Positions 23,446 to 32,582 of a stretch of 64,000 bases of DNA are shown here, in pieces; positions within the stretch are counted from its first letter, which is position 1, and every line of letters starts with the position of its first letter. A program made the translations under genes and the position numbers. Source of the DNA: Algoriphagus terrigena DSM 22685 (GTDB lineage: Bacteria; Bacteroidota; Bacteroidia; Cytophagales; Cyclobacteriaceae); the NCBI RefSeq assembly GCF_000429445.1, contig NZ_KE386904.1, forward strand, positions 124,001 to 188,000, read 5' to 3'. The notes below the pieces were generated by a model. It did not search any database and was not told where the DNA came from. It was given only the letters and a program-made list of their open reading frames with translations.

Positions 23446-25578
23446 CTACTCTACCAATTTCACACTCAATACTTCTTCCGCTGACACCTTGAAAAACTCG
23501 CGGTGTACGTTGAACTCCGGTTCGTCACCCACAGGATGCTTGGCCAGATAGCTTCCGTCCTCCTGCATCACGTAGGAATTCACATTGTCTTTCAGATTGT
23601 AGGCCAGGATATTCATCAACTGCTTCTCCAGCAGTGGAGCCTCTACCTTGAAGAGTGACTCCAGCCGTTTGTCAAAGCTCCTGACCATCATATCGGCGCT
23701 GCCGGAATAGGTCCGGGTGTCGCCGTTGTTGTGGAAATGATAGATCCGGCTGTGCTCCAGAAAATCTCCCACGAGGGAAAGTACCTCGATGTTTTCGCTC
23801 AGTCCCGGTCTTCCCGGTCTCAGGCAGCAGATCCCCCGCACGATCAGCTTGATCGTCACGCCAGACTGCGAGGCGCGATATAGTGCATAGATCGTCTCGG
23901 AATCTTCCAGTGAGTTGACCTTGATAAAAATACCTGCGGGCAAGCCCTTTCTGGCATTTTCGGCTTCCTCCTCGATGTACTTGATCAGCTGGTTTCGCAT
24001 GTCGCGTGGCGCAGTGATCAGGTTTTTATACGTGCTCGGCACGGAGTGGCCGGTAATGACATTGAAGAACTCGGATACATCATTTGCCAGCGTCTCGTTG
24101 GTAGTCAGCAAGCCGATGTCGGTGTAGAGACGCGCCGTGTCCTCGTTGTAGTTACCTGAGCCCAAGTGGACGTACCGCGTAATCTCGGAATCGTCCTTTT
24201 TGACGATCAGGAGCAACTTGGTGTGGGTCTTCACATTGGAGATCCCATAGATCACAAAGCAGCCGGCCTTTTGCAGTCGCTTAGCTTCGCGGATGTTATT
24301 TTCCTCGTCAAATCTCGCCTTCACCTCAAAGAGTACCGAGACGTGTTTGCCGTTTTCAGCAGCCCGAAGCAGTGTCTTGGTGATCCGGCTTTCCTTGGCA
24401 AGGCGATAGATCGTCATCTTGATCGCCATCACGTCGGGATCATCCGCAGCCTTCTCTATCAAGTCTAGGATGGAGTCGATGTTGTTGTAAGGGTGATGCA
24501 GCAGGATGTCCTTCTCCTTCAAAACTTCGAAAATATCCGCTGTGCCCTCTTCGGAATATGAAACCGGCTTGACTGGCTCCGGTATCTGTGGAAGCCGCTC
24601 GCGAAACCGCTTATTCCCGACGATCTGCCACAATCCGGTAAAGTCGATCATGCTGGCCCGCTTGATCAGGTACACCGACTCCGGTCTTAGATTCCAGCGC
24701 TCCAGCAGGGAATTCAGCATCCATTTGGAATAGCCCTCCTCGATTTCGATCCGGACGACGCGACCGGTTTTCCGCTCCATGAGTTTACGCTTGACTTCCT
24801 CGAGGAAGTTGGCGTCCATGTCCTCACTTTCCTCGAGCGTAAAGTCTCCATTTCTGGTAATTCTAAACAAGCTGATCGACTCGATCTCCACATTTCTGAA
24901 TAGCGAGACAATGTTTTCCCGGATCACTTCCTCGATCGGAACCAAAGTCAGGGAGTTTTCCCGCTCCACCTCAAAGAATCTCGGGATGTTGGCTGGAATC
25001 TGCACAAAGCTCATCTTGCGCATGTCCTTGCGCTCTCCGGGACTGGTAGTCACCACTCCGAAAACCAGGAGCTTGTTCATCAAGATGGGAAAGGTGCGAT
25101 AGCCGTCGTAGACCATCGGGGTGAGCATGGGGTAGATCGCCTTCAGAAAATACTGGCGGACTTTCTCCTGCTCTTCAGCCGTTAGTTTGGAGACATTGCA
25201 GACCGTGATACCTTCTTCATGAAGCTTGGGAAGCAGTACCTGCGAAAAATGCTCGTGCTGGTCGTGATGAAACTGCTGACAATCCTTCATCAGTTTTTCC
25301 TTAAAGGGCTCCTCTCTCAGTCCGGAATAGTCTACACGCTCTTTTTCATAGTCGAGGTAGTTGTACAACGACCCCACCCTGATCATGAAAAACTCATCCA
25401 AATTGGAAGCGGTGATCGCCAAAAACTTCAGTTTTTCCAAGATGGAGCGGTGCTCCTTTTTGGACTGGTCAAGCACCCGCACATTAAATTTCACCCAGCT
25501 CAAATCCCGGCTGACGAGATCGCTTTTTTGGATGATTGATTCGTATTTATCCCCTACTGCCAATTTCATATTATTCAA
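23446..25578 (-). CDS. ppk1: Polyphosphate kinase 1
   Basis: 710 residues, full length for PPK1. It begins with the N domain (SRDLSWVKFNVRVLDQSKKE, LKFLAITASNLDEFFMIRVGSL). The catalytic C1/C2 domains carry the autophosphorylated His in YVHLGSGNYNEDTARLYTDIG and LLHHPYNNIDSILDLIEKAADDP, plus SADMMVRSFDKRLESLF near the end. The enzyme reversibly polymerises ATP gamma-phosphate into polyphosphate. An alternative start three codons downstream is equally plausible. It lies on the same strand as gyrB but behind a terminator and with its own -7 element. Confidence 0.96.
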   Translation of the reverse strand: MNNMKLAVGDKYESIIQKSDLVSRDLSWVKFNVRVLDQSKKEHRSILEKLKFLAITASNLDEFFMIRVGSLYNYLDYEKERVDYSGLREEPFKEKLMKDCQQFHHDQHEHFSQVLLPKLHEEGITVCNVSKLTAEEQEKVRQYFLKAIYPMLTPMVYDGYRTFPILMNKLLVFGVVTTSPGERKDMRKMSFVQIPANIPRFFEVERENSLTLVPIEEVIRENIVSLFRNVEIESISLFRITRNGDFTLEESEDMDANFLEEVKRKLMERKTGRVVRIEIEEGYSKWMLNSLLERWNLRPESVYLIKRASMIDFTGLWQIVGNKRFRERLPQIPEPVKPVSYSEEGTADIFEVLKEKDILLHHPYNNIDSILDLIEKAADDPDVMAIKMTIYRLAKESRITKTLLRAAENGKHVSVLFEVKARFDEENNIREAKRLQKAGCFVIYGISNVKTHTKLLLIVKKDDSEITRYVHLGSGNYNEDTARLYTDIGLLTTNETLANDVSEFFNVITGHSVPSTYKNLITAPRDMRNQLIKYIEEEAENARKGLPAGIFIKVNSLEDSETIYALYRASQSGVTIKLIVRGICCLRPGRPGLSENIEVLSLVGDFLEHSRIYHFHNNGDTRTYSGSADMMVRSFDKRLESLFKVEAPLLEKQLMNILAYNLKDNVNSYVMQEDGSYLAKHPVGDEPEFNVHREFFKVSAEEVLSVKLVE

Positions 25579-25627
25579 ACTTCATATAAAATCAAGATAA
25601 AACACTGCCCGATCTCTCGGGTAAGTT

Positions 25628-25635
25628 CAAAAATA
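25628..25635 (-). promoter_or_regulatory. -7 element upstream of ppk1
   Basis: Minus-strand TATTTTTG fits TAnnTTTG, about 50 bases before the ppk1 start. It sits just behind the gyrB terminator, and no -33 TTG is obvious. Confidence 0.4.
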
Positions 25636-25640
25636 ATTTA

Positions 25641-25669
25641 AAAAAAGGGGACTGAAAAGCCCCCTTCTT
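25641..25669 (-). terminator. Terminator of gyrB
   Basis: Minus strand: AAGGGGG and CCCCTT arms around a short loop, followed by seven T. Confidence 0.8.
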
Positions 25670-25671
25670 TA

Positions 25672-27627
25672 TCAGGAATCGATCTTCGCGTACTTCGCGT
25701 TTTTCTCTATAAAATCCCTCCGTGGCGCCACCTCGTCTCCCATCAGCATGCTAAACAAGTGATCAGCTTCTGCCGCAGACTCAATGTTTACCTGCTTGAT
25801 GGACCGCACGTTTGGATCCATGGTCGTGGTCCAAAGCTGCTCGGGGTTCATCTCTCCGAGACCTTTGTATCGCTGGATGCCGACGCTGTCTTCTCTGCCG
25901 TCTTTGGCCATCTCCGCGGTCAGCATCTTCCGCTCTTCCTCAGTCCAGCAGTAGCGCTCGTCCTTTCCTCTCTTCAAAAGGTACAGGGGAGGCAAAGCGA
26001 TATAGACGTAGCCACTCTCGATCAAAGCTCTCATGTATCGGAAAAACAAAGTCAAGATCAGCGTTCTGATGTGAGACCCATCGATGTCAGCATCCGTCAT
26101 GATGATGATCTTGTGGTATCTGAGACCAGTCATATCCAACTCCTTATCGTCATTGGCAGTACCCAGCTTCACCCCTAGGGCGGTCAGGATATTTTTGATC
26201 TCCTCGTTGTCGTAGATCTTATGCTCGTGGGCTTTCTCCACGTTGAGGATTTTACCCTTCAATGGCAAGATCGCCTGAAAGTCACGGTCGCGTCCCTGCT
26301 TGGCAGATCCACCTGCCGAGTCCCCTTCCACAAGGTACAATTCGCAGATCGTAGGATCGGAATTGGCACAATCGGCCAGCTTGCCCGGAAGGCCACCGCC
26401 TCCAAGAACACTTTTCCGCTGCACCATTTCACGCGCTTTTCGAGCTGCGTGTCGGGCCTGAGCGGCAAGAATAACCTTCCCGACGATGGTTTTGGCTTCT
26501 TTCGGATGCTCTTCCAGCCAGCTTTGGAGCGTCTCCGAAACGGCACTGTCCACGGCACCCACTACGTCAGAGTTTCCAAGTTTGGTTTTGGTCTGGCCTT
26601 CAAACTGAGGCTCTTGTACTTTTACAGAAATCACTGCAGTCAAGCCTTCCCGGAAATCGTCTCCGGAAACCTCCAACTTCAGCTTCTCCAGCATTCCGGA
26701 TTTATCTGCGTAAGACTTCAGCGTACGGGTCAGCGCACGTCTGAAACCGGTCACGTGCGTCCCGCCCTCGTAGGTATTGATCGTATTGACATAGGACACC
26801 ACGTTCTCAGCGTAGGAACTGTTATAGTTCATCGCCACCTGAACCGGCACGCCGTTTTGGTCTGACTCGATGTAGATCGGATAGTCGATGATCTTCTCAC
26901 GCGTCTCATCCAAGTACTGGACAAACTCAACCAGACCGCCTTCGGAATAGAATTCGTCGCTTTTGGCAACGCCGTCTTCGACTTCTCTGAGATCTGTGAG
27001 CGTGATTCTGATGCCTGCATTTAGGAAGGACATCTCCCGCAGACGATTGGCAATCGTCTCGTATTTGAACTCAGTGACGGTGAAAATGCTCGCATCCGGC
27101 AAGAAATGAATGGTCGTCCCCCGCTTGTCCGTCGTTCCGACCTGGCGCGCTGGATATTGAGGTACGCCGATCTTAAACTCCTGCTCTACGATGACTCCGT
27201 TTCGGTAGACAGTTGCTTTAAGATCTGTAGAAAGTGCGTTGACACAGGAAACCCCTACACCGTGAAGACCGCCGGAAACTTTGTACGTGTCTTTGTCGAA
27301 TTTTCCCCCGGCGTGAAGTACCGTCAACACAACTTCCAGCGCTGACCTTTTCTCTTTGAGGTGCATGTCGGTCGGAATACCTCGGCCATTATCCTCTACG
27401 GTAACCGAGTTATCCTCATTGACGGTGACTCGAATGGTATCGCAATGTCCTGCCAGTGCCTCATCGATAGAGTTATCGACTACTTCCCAGATCAGGTGAT
27501 GGAGTCCTTTGATACCAATATCGCCGATATACATCGCAGGCCGCTTTCTGACTGCTTCCAGGCCTTCTAATACCTGGATATTATCCGCTGAATAATCTGC
27601 GGATTTCTTATCTTTTTCTTCACTCAT
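25672..27627 (-). CDS. gyrB: DNA gyrase subunit B
   Basis: 651 residues, the short GyrB form without the 165-residue insert of enterobacteria. GHKL ATPase motifs are EVVDNSIDEALAGHC, VEDNGRGIPTD and SGGLHGVGVSCVNALS. The transducer and TOPRIM parts show YLVEGDSAGGSAKQGRDR, PLKGKILNVEKA and MTDADIDGSHIRTLILT. QRYKGLGEMNPEQLWTTTM is the GyrB tail signature. With GyrA it introduces negative supercoils using ATP. gyrA is not in this window. ParE has similar motifs, but the overall match is to GyrB. Confidence 0.97.
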   Translation of the reverse strand: MSEEKDKKSADYSADNIQVLEGLEAVRKRPAMYIGDIGIKGLHHLIWEVVDNSIDEALAGHCDTIRVTVNEDNSVTVEDNGRGIPTDMHLKEKRSALEVVLTVLHAGGKFDKDTYKVSGGLHGVGVSCVNALSTDLKATVYRNGVIVEQEFKIGVPQYPARQVGTTDKRGTTIHFLPDASIFTVTEFKYETIANRLREMSFLNAGIRITLTDLREVEDGVAKSDEFYSEGGLVEFVQYLDETREKIIDYPIYIESDQNGVPVQVAMNYNSSYAENVVSYVNTINTYEGGTHVTGFRRALTRTLKSYADKSGMLEKLKLEVSGDDFREGLTAVISVKVQEPQFEGQTKTKLGNSDVVGAVDSAVSETLQSWLEEHPKEAKTIVGKVILAAQARHAARKAREMVQRKSVLGGGGLPGKLADCANSDPTICELYLVEGDSAGGSAKQGRDRDFQAILPLKGKILNVEKAHEHKIYDNEEIKNILTALGVKLGTANDDKELDMTGLRYHKIIIMTDADIDGSHIRTLILTLFFRYMRALIESGYVYIALPPLYLLKRGKDERYCWTEEERKMLTAEMAKDGREDSVGIQRYKGLGEMNPEQLWTTTMDPNVRSIKQVNIESAAEADHLFSMLMGDEVAPRRDFIEKNAKYAKIDS

Positions 27628-27790
27628 ATTTTTTGGAGAAAACCCTCAAAACGGGCCTAGAAAGGTGATTTTGTGTTGGATTTTAGATTACGCAAGATAG
27701 GCAAAAAAAGTCATTTATCCCAGCCTTTTCCAAAACTCAATTAGGCTTCGACGCGATCAAAAAACGGGCTTTCGAGCTGGAGAAAACCTA

Positions 27791-28156
27791 TCAAAATCGG
27801 CCGGTGCTCAGAAGAACCAAGGTACATGCAGGCTGGACGTCTATCCCGGCTTCGGCAGCCTTCTTAAAAAACTCCGGGTTTTCTGTCCCCGGATTGAAGA
27901 TAATCCGCTCAGGTTTCAGTCCGACCAGATAGTCGATCCACTCTGCCTGGTTAGCCGGGCCGACGTAGAGTGTAATCGTATGAATGTCTTCCAATTGCGG
28001 CTTTGCCCGCAGGTCCACGATCTCGCGCCCAAAGACATTGCCTTTCTTGATCCCGATGGGAACGAAGTCGATGCCCTTTTGATCGAGCATCTTTGCCGCC
28101 AGATACGCATACCGAGAGGGATCTGTGGTGGCTCCAACTACCAGCGTTTTTTTCAT
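27791..28156 (-). CDS. CoA-binding domain protein (CoA_binding_2)
   Basis: 121 residues forming a single Rossmann-like domain: MKKTLVVGATTDPSRYAYLAAKMLDQKG at the N-terminus, VPIGIKKGNVFGREIVDL, TITLYVGPANQAEWIDYLVGLKPERIIFNPGTENPEF, and ACTLVLLSTGRF at the end. The pattern matches small CoA-binding proteins related to the succinyl-CoA synthetase nucleotide-binding fold. Role unknown. It starts seven bases after the GlsB-like gene ends and is probably the last gene of that operon. Confidence 0.9.
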   Translation of the reverse strand: MKKTLVVGATTDPSRYAYLAAKMLDQKGIDFVPIGIKKGNVFGREIVDLRAKPQLEDIHTITLYVGPANQAEWIDYLVGLKPERIIFNPGTENPEFFKKAAEAGIDVQPACTLVLLSTGRF

Positions 28157-28162
28157 AGTACC

Positions 28163-29125
28163 TTAGGTCCTATTACCAAAACGTCGATCACGGACAAAAG
28201 TATCCATGTGGCGATGCTTTTTACTTTCGTAGATATCCGAAAGCGTAATCATAATCCCCGTTTCCTCTACATCACCAAACTCGTCATTGAGGGAAGTACC
28301 GAAGGTTCGCATGGTTGGCGAAAGGTTCATGTAGGTATTGATCAGCGGCGGGATATTCTCCCCAAGCGCTCTGATCCTGCCGTTCAAGAGTTTGTATCCC
28401 TCTTTGTAGTCCAGGTTTTCGAAAGGATTGGGTTGGGAAGCAATGTCAGTATCATAGCTCAACCTCAGGTTTTCTTTTGGCGTGACAAGCCTCTCATGAT
28501 CAGGGAAATAATGGTTCATGAAATACAGTAACAGATCCCGGCCTTCCCTGTTGAAATGCGGGTACATCGTCACTTTCCCAAAAAGGTATTTAACATCCGG
28601 ATTTAGCAACACCACGGCGCCGAGCCCATCCCAAAGATTATCCAGACTGAAAAGTCCCTTGCGATTGTCCAAGCTCGGCTGATACATCGGCTGGACAAAT
28701 GATCTGCCCAGTTCGAGGGTATAGGGGATGTATTCCTTGACGAATTTCTCCGAAAAATCAAATAAGTGCGTCGTCGAAAGATTGATTGACCCGTCTGGTT
28801 CGATCGCGTTTTTGCACATGATCACCCGATAGCCGGCCACGATCTCCTCGTCCTCCGGATTCCAGGTGATGAGCTGGTCGTAGCATTTTTCGCAGGTATC
28901 GTTGTCATCCAGATCGAGCTCCATTCCTGTTCCCCCACCAGCTGCCCGGAAGGTCAATTCCCGCAATCTTCCGATTTCCTGAACAACATTTGGTGCGTTA
29001 TGGAAGTTTACCAGGTAGACCAGGTTGTCTCCGTTGTTGGTGTAGCGGAGAAAACGCTCCGGAGTCAGCTCCTTTTTCAAAAGTTCTCGATCTACAGCTG
29101 AAATAATCGGCATTTCGTTATACAT
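28163..29125 (-). CDS. OlsB/GlsB-like N-acyltransferase (GNAT, Acetyltransf_5)
   Basis: 320 residues. The core LVYLVNFHNAPNVVQEIGRLRELTFRAAGGGTGMELDLDD (read in parts) and LGRSFVQPMYQ match the OlsB/hemolysin-type acyltransferase family that loads a 3-hydroxyacyl group from ACP onto the amino group of an amino acid. Together with the PlsC-family gene overlapping it by eight bases, it has the composition of the glsB-glsA pair which in Bacteroides makes glycine lipids. Whether glycine, ornithine or another amino acid is used here is not visible. The ATG at 29125 is used; MPIISAVD four codons in is an alternative. Confidence 0.85.
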   Translation of the reverse strand: MYNEMPIISAVDRELLKKELTPERFLRYTNNGDNLVYLVNFHNAPNVVQEIGRLRELTFRAAGGGTGMELDLDDNDTCEKCYDQLITWNPEDEEIVAGYRVIMCKNAIEPDGSINLSTTHLFDFSEKFVKEYIPYTLELGRSFVQPMYQPSLDNRKGLFSLDNLWDGLGAVVLLNPDVKYLFGKVTMYPHFNREGRDLLLYFMNHYFPDHERLVTPKENLRLSYDTDIASQPNPFENLDYKEGYKLLNGRIRALGENIPPLINTYMNLSPTMRTFGTSLNDEFGDVEETGIMITLSDIYESKKHRHMDTFVRDRRFGNRT

Positions 29126-29939
29126 GTCTTTCTCCCAGTTTATAAACCAACTCTTTCAAATATTCGGCCCACTGCATTTCTGTTTTATCCGCGGTAAAAA
29201 AGTTCGGGGAAATGGGCTTTCCAACCCGGATTTCAACTTTCTTCCCCCGTTGTTGATACATTTCATCGACCAACCAAAACATCTCAATGTTGGCCTTGAC
29301 TCCAATCTTCTTCCGCCAGTTGGCAAGATTGTAAAAAAACTCAGAATTCTTCCCTCCGATATGGCAGGGGATGACGTCCAACTGATGTTTTTTTGCTTTT
29401 GAGACAAAGCTTTTTTTCCACTGAAGATCTTTGATTTCTCCCTCCTGCTTTCTGGAAACAAGTCCGGCCGGAAAGATCAACACTGCGTGCCCGTTGGAAT
29501 AGGCTTCCTCGATCCGCAGGTTTGCGTTCTTCGAGTTTGCTCCGTGCTTGTTTACCGGTACGAAGATTGGCTCAAAATTATCGAAACTCATCAGGAGATC
29601 ATTAACCAAAAAGCGGACGTCTGGCCTGATCTTGCCTACGGCATGCATCAGTGCAATCCCGTCCAATCCGCCCAAGGGGTGATTGCACGCGATGATTACC
29701 CCTCCCGTCTTCGGGATATTTTCCGCTCCGACGAGCTGCACATCCATCTCAAACTCGGTGATCAGTGCATCGGCAAAGTCAAGCCCTTTCTTGTTCAAAT
29801 GCCTGTTTACAACGGAGTTTAGCCATTCCTCGTGTGTGACGCGCTTCACGTAATTCAACAGGAAACCCGGCATCCATTTGAGGAGTTTGGGGTTTTTAGA
29901 ATGAATGGCTTTTTCGATATCGATAAATTTCTTTGACAT
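29118..29939 (-). CDS. PlsC-family O-acyltransferase (GlsA/OlsA-like)
   Basis: 273 residues from the ATG giving MSKKFIDIEKAIHSKNPKLL; the longer frame adds 24 residues that look like leader sequence. The acyltransferase box is CNHPLGGLDGIALMH (HX4D type), with FVPVNKHGANSKNA and IFPAGLVSRKQEGEIKDLQW as further PlsC-family blocks. It should add the second acyl chain to an N-acylated amino acid made by the downstream OlsB/GlsB-like enzyme, at the inner membrane. Its stop overlaps the start of the next gene, so the two are translationally coupled. Confidence 0.85.
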   Translation of the reverse strand: MSKKFIDIEKAIHSKNPKLLKWMPGFLLNYVKRVTHEEWLNSVVNRHLNKKGLDFADALITEFEMDVQLVGAENIPKTGGVIIACNHPLGGLDGIALMHAVGKIRPDVRFLVNDLLMSFDNFEPIFVPVNKHGANSKNANLRIEEAYSNGHAVLIFPAGLVSRKQEGEIKDLQWKKSFVSKAKKHQLDVIPCHIGGKNSEFFYNLANWRKKIGVKANIEMFWLVDEMYQQRGKKVEIRVGKPISPNFFTADKTEMQWAEYLKELVYKLGERHV

Positions 29940-30153
29940 GGGGTCAAAAAACTGCGAGTCACAAGTTGAAATCGGAGGAAAAATTAGAATTTCCACAACA
30001 GATTGATTCAAAAGTACAAAAAATAAGCCTTAGCCTATCGCCTCGCATCCAGGCTGAAATTAGTTTGCTGAAAACCAAGAACCTAGATTTTTGTCAAGCT
30101 CGAAGATACAGTCCCATCCGGGAAAACGCCCTTTGAGTCTTTGCTCGACCGGA
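29940..30153. other. Divergent intergenic region
   Basis: Between the GlsA-like gene (minus) and the promoter of the methyltransferase gene (plus). I saw no gene or repeat. It presumably holds the minus-strand promoter, but no clean TAnnTTTG element was identified. Confidence 0.4.
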
Positions 30154-30186
30154 TTGCAGCTTGCTAATCGAATATCTCTATTTTTG
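30154..30186 (+). promoter_or_regulatory. Promoter of leader copy 5 and methyltransferase gene
   Basis: TATTTTTG at 30179-30186 matches TAnnTTTG; TTG at 30154-30156 lies 22 bases upstream. The conserved leader begins five bases further on, placing it at the transcript 5-prime end. Confidence 0.55.
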
Positions 30187-30191
30187 CCCCG

Positions 30192-30284
30192 ATGGAATCG
30201 AGTATGGCGCCAGCGTCGAACATTGGGATGATTATCAGCTTTGCGAAGATTCCAGATGGTCGCTGAAAAAAATCACAACTATAT
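30192..30284 (+). promoter_or_regulatory. Six-copy 5-prime leader motif, copy 5 (methyltransferase gene)
   Basis: Opens ATGGAATCGAGT, has GGGATGATTATCAGC, then GCGAAGATT (one extra A in the box) and ends GAAAAAAATCACAACTATAT before the ATG. TGGAATC can pair with GATTCCA; here the variable pair is G-C. No palindrome is inserted. An AUG frame from 30192 runs 24 codons to a TGA well before the gene start. Confidence 0.7.
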
Positions 30285-31181
30285 ATGAAAGAAACTATCC
30301 TCTCGCTCTGCCCCGGCCCTTGGGCTGATTACGAACTGATCGATACCGGGGGATTTGAAAAACTGGAACGCTTCGGGAAATTCATCCTCAGTCGCCCTGA
30401 GCCGCAGGCTATTTGGGACAAGAGTCTTTCCGAATCCGAGTGGAGAGGTCTTGCACATGCCCATTTTGCAAAGGAAAAAAACAACCCCGAAAAGGGCCAG
30501 TGGCAGCAGATCAAACCCATGCCTCACAACTGGTCCATCGGTTACGAAAATGCGGCTGGGCTGAAAATGACGCTGAATCTGGCTCAAACTTCCTTCAAAC
30601 ACATCGGACTTTTCCCCGAGCAAGCCGTCAACTGGGACTATTTATTCCAAAAGATCAAAGCTTTTCCCGGTCAAAAGCCAAAAGTCCTCAATCTCTTCGC
30701 ATACACAGGCGCAGCTTCCGTGGCTTGCCGGGCTGCCGGAGCTGAAGTGACGCACCTCGATTCGGTGAAGCAGGTCGTCACTTGGTCTAAACACAACATG
30801 GAATCCTCCGGACTGGACGGAATCCGATGGATGATCGATGACGCGATGAAATTTATCAAGCGGGAAGCCCGTCGCGGGAATGTGTATCAGGGAATCATCC
30901 TCGATCCTCCCGCCTACGGTCGTGGACCCGAGGGCGAAAAGTGGATACTGGAAGAGCAAATCAATGAAATGCTCAAGACCTGCGCCGAGATCCTTGATCC
31001 AAAAGATCACTTCCTTCTGCTGAATATGTACTCGCTCAGCTTCTCGTCGCTTATCGCCGCCAACCTGATCAAATCCAATTTCGGAGAGGTGCAAAATCCG
31101 GAGCAAGGCGAGCTCTACTTGGAGGAAAAACAGGGCAAAAAGCTTCCATTGGGTATTTTCTTCCGATTTTCAAGTTTTTGA
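30285..31181 (+). CDS. SAM-dependent methyltransferase, RlmI/PF10672-like
   Basis: 298 residues. The SAM-binding Rossmann core is KVLNLFAYTGAASVACRAAGAEVTHLDSVKQVVTWSKHN (in parts), followed by the active-site block IILDPPAYGRGPEGEKW. N/DPP-x-Y is typical of nucleic-acid base methyltransferases, and the arrangement matches the RlmI group that makes 5-methylcytosine in 23S rRNA. No PUA domain is seen at the N-terminus, so the exact target is open. The aminotransferase gene starts 14 bases after it and is likely cotranscribed. Leader copy 5 lies directly upstream. Confidence 0.87.
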   Translation: MKETILSLCPGPWADYELIDTGGFEKLERFGKFILSRPEPQAIWDKSLSESEWRGLAHAHFAKEKNNPEKGQWQQIKPMPHNWSIGYENAAGLKMTLNLAQTSFKHIGLFPEQAVNWDYLFQKIKAFPGQKPKVLNLFAYTGAASVACRAAGAEVTHLDSVKQVVTWSKHNMESSGLDGIRWMIDDAMKFIKREARRGNVYQGIILDPPAYGRGPEGEKWILEEQINEMLKTCAEILDPKDHFLLLNMYSLSFSSLIAANLIKSNFGEVQNPEQGELYLEEKQGKKLPLGIFFRFSSF

Positions 31182-31195
31182 CCCCTAGTTAAAAG

Positions 31196-32380
31196 ATGAA
31201 CAACCGCCAGATTTTTCTTTCCAATCTTGCCCAAACGACAGATTTCCCCCTGCTGATCGAGGTGGAGAAAGCGGAGGGAATTTACCTTTTCGGGCCAAAA
31301 GGCGAGCAATACGTCGACTTGATCTCCGGGATCGGAGTCAGCAACGTCGGCCATCGGCATCCGAAGGTAATCGCAGCCATTCAAGCTCAATTGGACAAAT
31401 ATCTGCACCTGATGGTGTATGGGGAATATGTCCAGACACCACAGACGCAGCTGGCAAAGGCCCTTTGCGACACGCTGCCCAGTCAACTGGACAACGTCTA
31501 TCTGGTCAACAGCGGCTCCGAAGCGGTAGAAGGAGCTTTAAAACTTGCCAAGCGATACACGAATCGGCGGGAAATCATCTCCTGTGTTAATGCCTACCAT
31601 GGCAGCAGCCACGGTTCGCTGAGCGTCGGCGGCAACGAGATCTTCAAACGTGCCTATCGTCCTCTCCTGCCCGGAATCAGCCATATTCAGTATGCGAACA
31701 GTTCAGATCTGGAAAAAATCACGCCCGAAACAGCCGCAGTCATCATTGAGACCATTCAAGGAGAAGCCGGAATCCGCGTTGCTGACAAGGAGTATTTTAA
31801 AGCGCTTCGGCAAAAATGCAATGAAACAGGCACGCTACTGATCCTCGATGAAATTCAGGCAGGTTTTGGACGGACAGGCAAGTTCTGGGCGTTTGAGCAT
31901 TTTGATATCGTTCCCGACATCGTTGTCTGTGCCAAAGGAATGGGCGGAGGAATGCCGATCGGTGCATTCATCGCAAACAGGGAAGTCATGGGTGTTTTCA
32001 AAAACAATCCCCTACTGGGCCACATTACCACTTTTGGAGGTCATCCGGTAAGCGCAGCGGCATCGTTGGCTACAATTCAAATCCTGAAAGATGAAAACAT
32101 GGTTGGGCAAGTCGATGCTAAAGCTGAACTTTTTAAAAGTCTCCTAACCCATCCCAAAATTAAAAGTATCCGGAATAAAGGCCTGATGATGGCCGTAGAA
32201 TTTGAGTCATTCGAGGTGCTGAAGCCGATCATCGACCGGGCCATCGAGCTGGGTGTGATCACCGACTGGTTTTTGTTTTGCGACGATTCGATGCGAATTG
32301 CGCCGCCCTTGATTATTACAGAGGAGCAGATTCGGCAGGCCTGCCAAGTGATCCTGCAGGCGATTGACGAGGCTTCCTAG
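31196..32380 (+). CDS. Class III PLP-dependent aminotransferase (ornithine/acetylornithine-like)
   Basis: 394 residues. Class III features are LVNSGSEAVEGALKLAKRYTNRREI, ISCVNAYHGSSHGSLSVGG, ILDEIQAGFGRTGKFWAFEHF (Asp and Gln contacting PLP) and the Schiff-base lysine in VVCAKGMGGGMPIGAF. FGGHPVSAAASLATI follows. The substrate could be ornithine, acetylornithine or another omega-amino acid, since neighbouring arg genes are absent. It follows the methyltransferase in the same direction at a 14-base gap. Confidence 0.9.
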   Translation: MNNRQIFLSNLAQTTDFPLLIEVEKAEGIYLFGPKGEQYVDLISGIGVSNVGHRHPKVIAAIQAQLDKYLHLMVYGEYVQTPQTQLAKALCDTLPSQLDNVYLVNSGSEAVEGALKLAKRYTNRREIISCVNAYHGSSHGSLSVGGNEIFKRAYRPLLPGISHIQYANSSDLEKITPETAAVIIETIQGEAGIRVADKEYFKALRQKCNETGTLLILDEIQAGFGRTGKFWAFEHFDIVPDIVVCAKGMGGGMPIGAFIANREVMGVFKNNPLLGHITTFGGHPVSAAASLATIQILKDENMVGQVDAKAELFKSLLTHPKIKSIRNKGLMMAVEFESFEVLKPIIDRAIELGVITDWFLFCDDSMRIAPPLIITEEQIRQACQVILQAIDEAS

Positions 32381-32420
32381 TCATTTCGACTGCAGGGAAA
32401 AATCTCATGATGTGAAGTGG
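32381..32420. repeat. Possible dispersed intergenic repeat fragment
   Basis: TCATTTCGACTGCAGGGA followed by AAAATCTCATGATGTGAAG. From memory this resembles half of a large palindromic repeat common between genes in Bacteroidota. Only one arm is recognisable here and no second copy is in the window. Confidence 0.4.
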
Positions 32421-32486
32421 TCACCTTGATATGGCCTCTCCTATCGTTGAGGTGATTGAATCAGTTGACTTGACGGGACGACCGAC

Positions 32487-32548
32487 ACTTGGTACTTTGG
32501 ACTTGGTACTTCGTACTAGATTCTTGATACTAGTATCTTAATACTTAC
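32487..32548. repeat. Degenerate low-complexity repeat of ACTTGGTACT/GATACT units
   Basis: ACTTGGTACT occurs twice, then GTACTAGA, TTGATACTAG, TATCTTAATACTT. No coding potential. Similar word-repeats are seen at 61527-61582. Confidence 0.5.
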
Positions 32549-32582
32549 TTTCAGTCCTTATCTTTTCCTGAAATTTTCTAAA

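Noticed and set aside
26221..26865. 214-codon plus-strand frame opposite gyrB
   Set aside because: Antisense shadow of gyrB; no domain or start signal.
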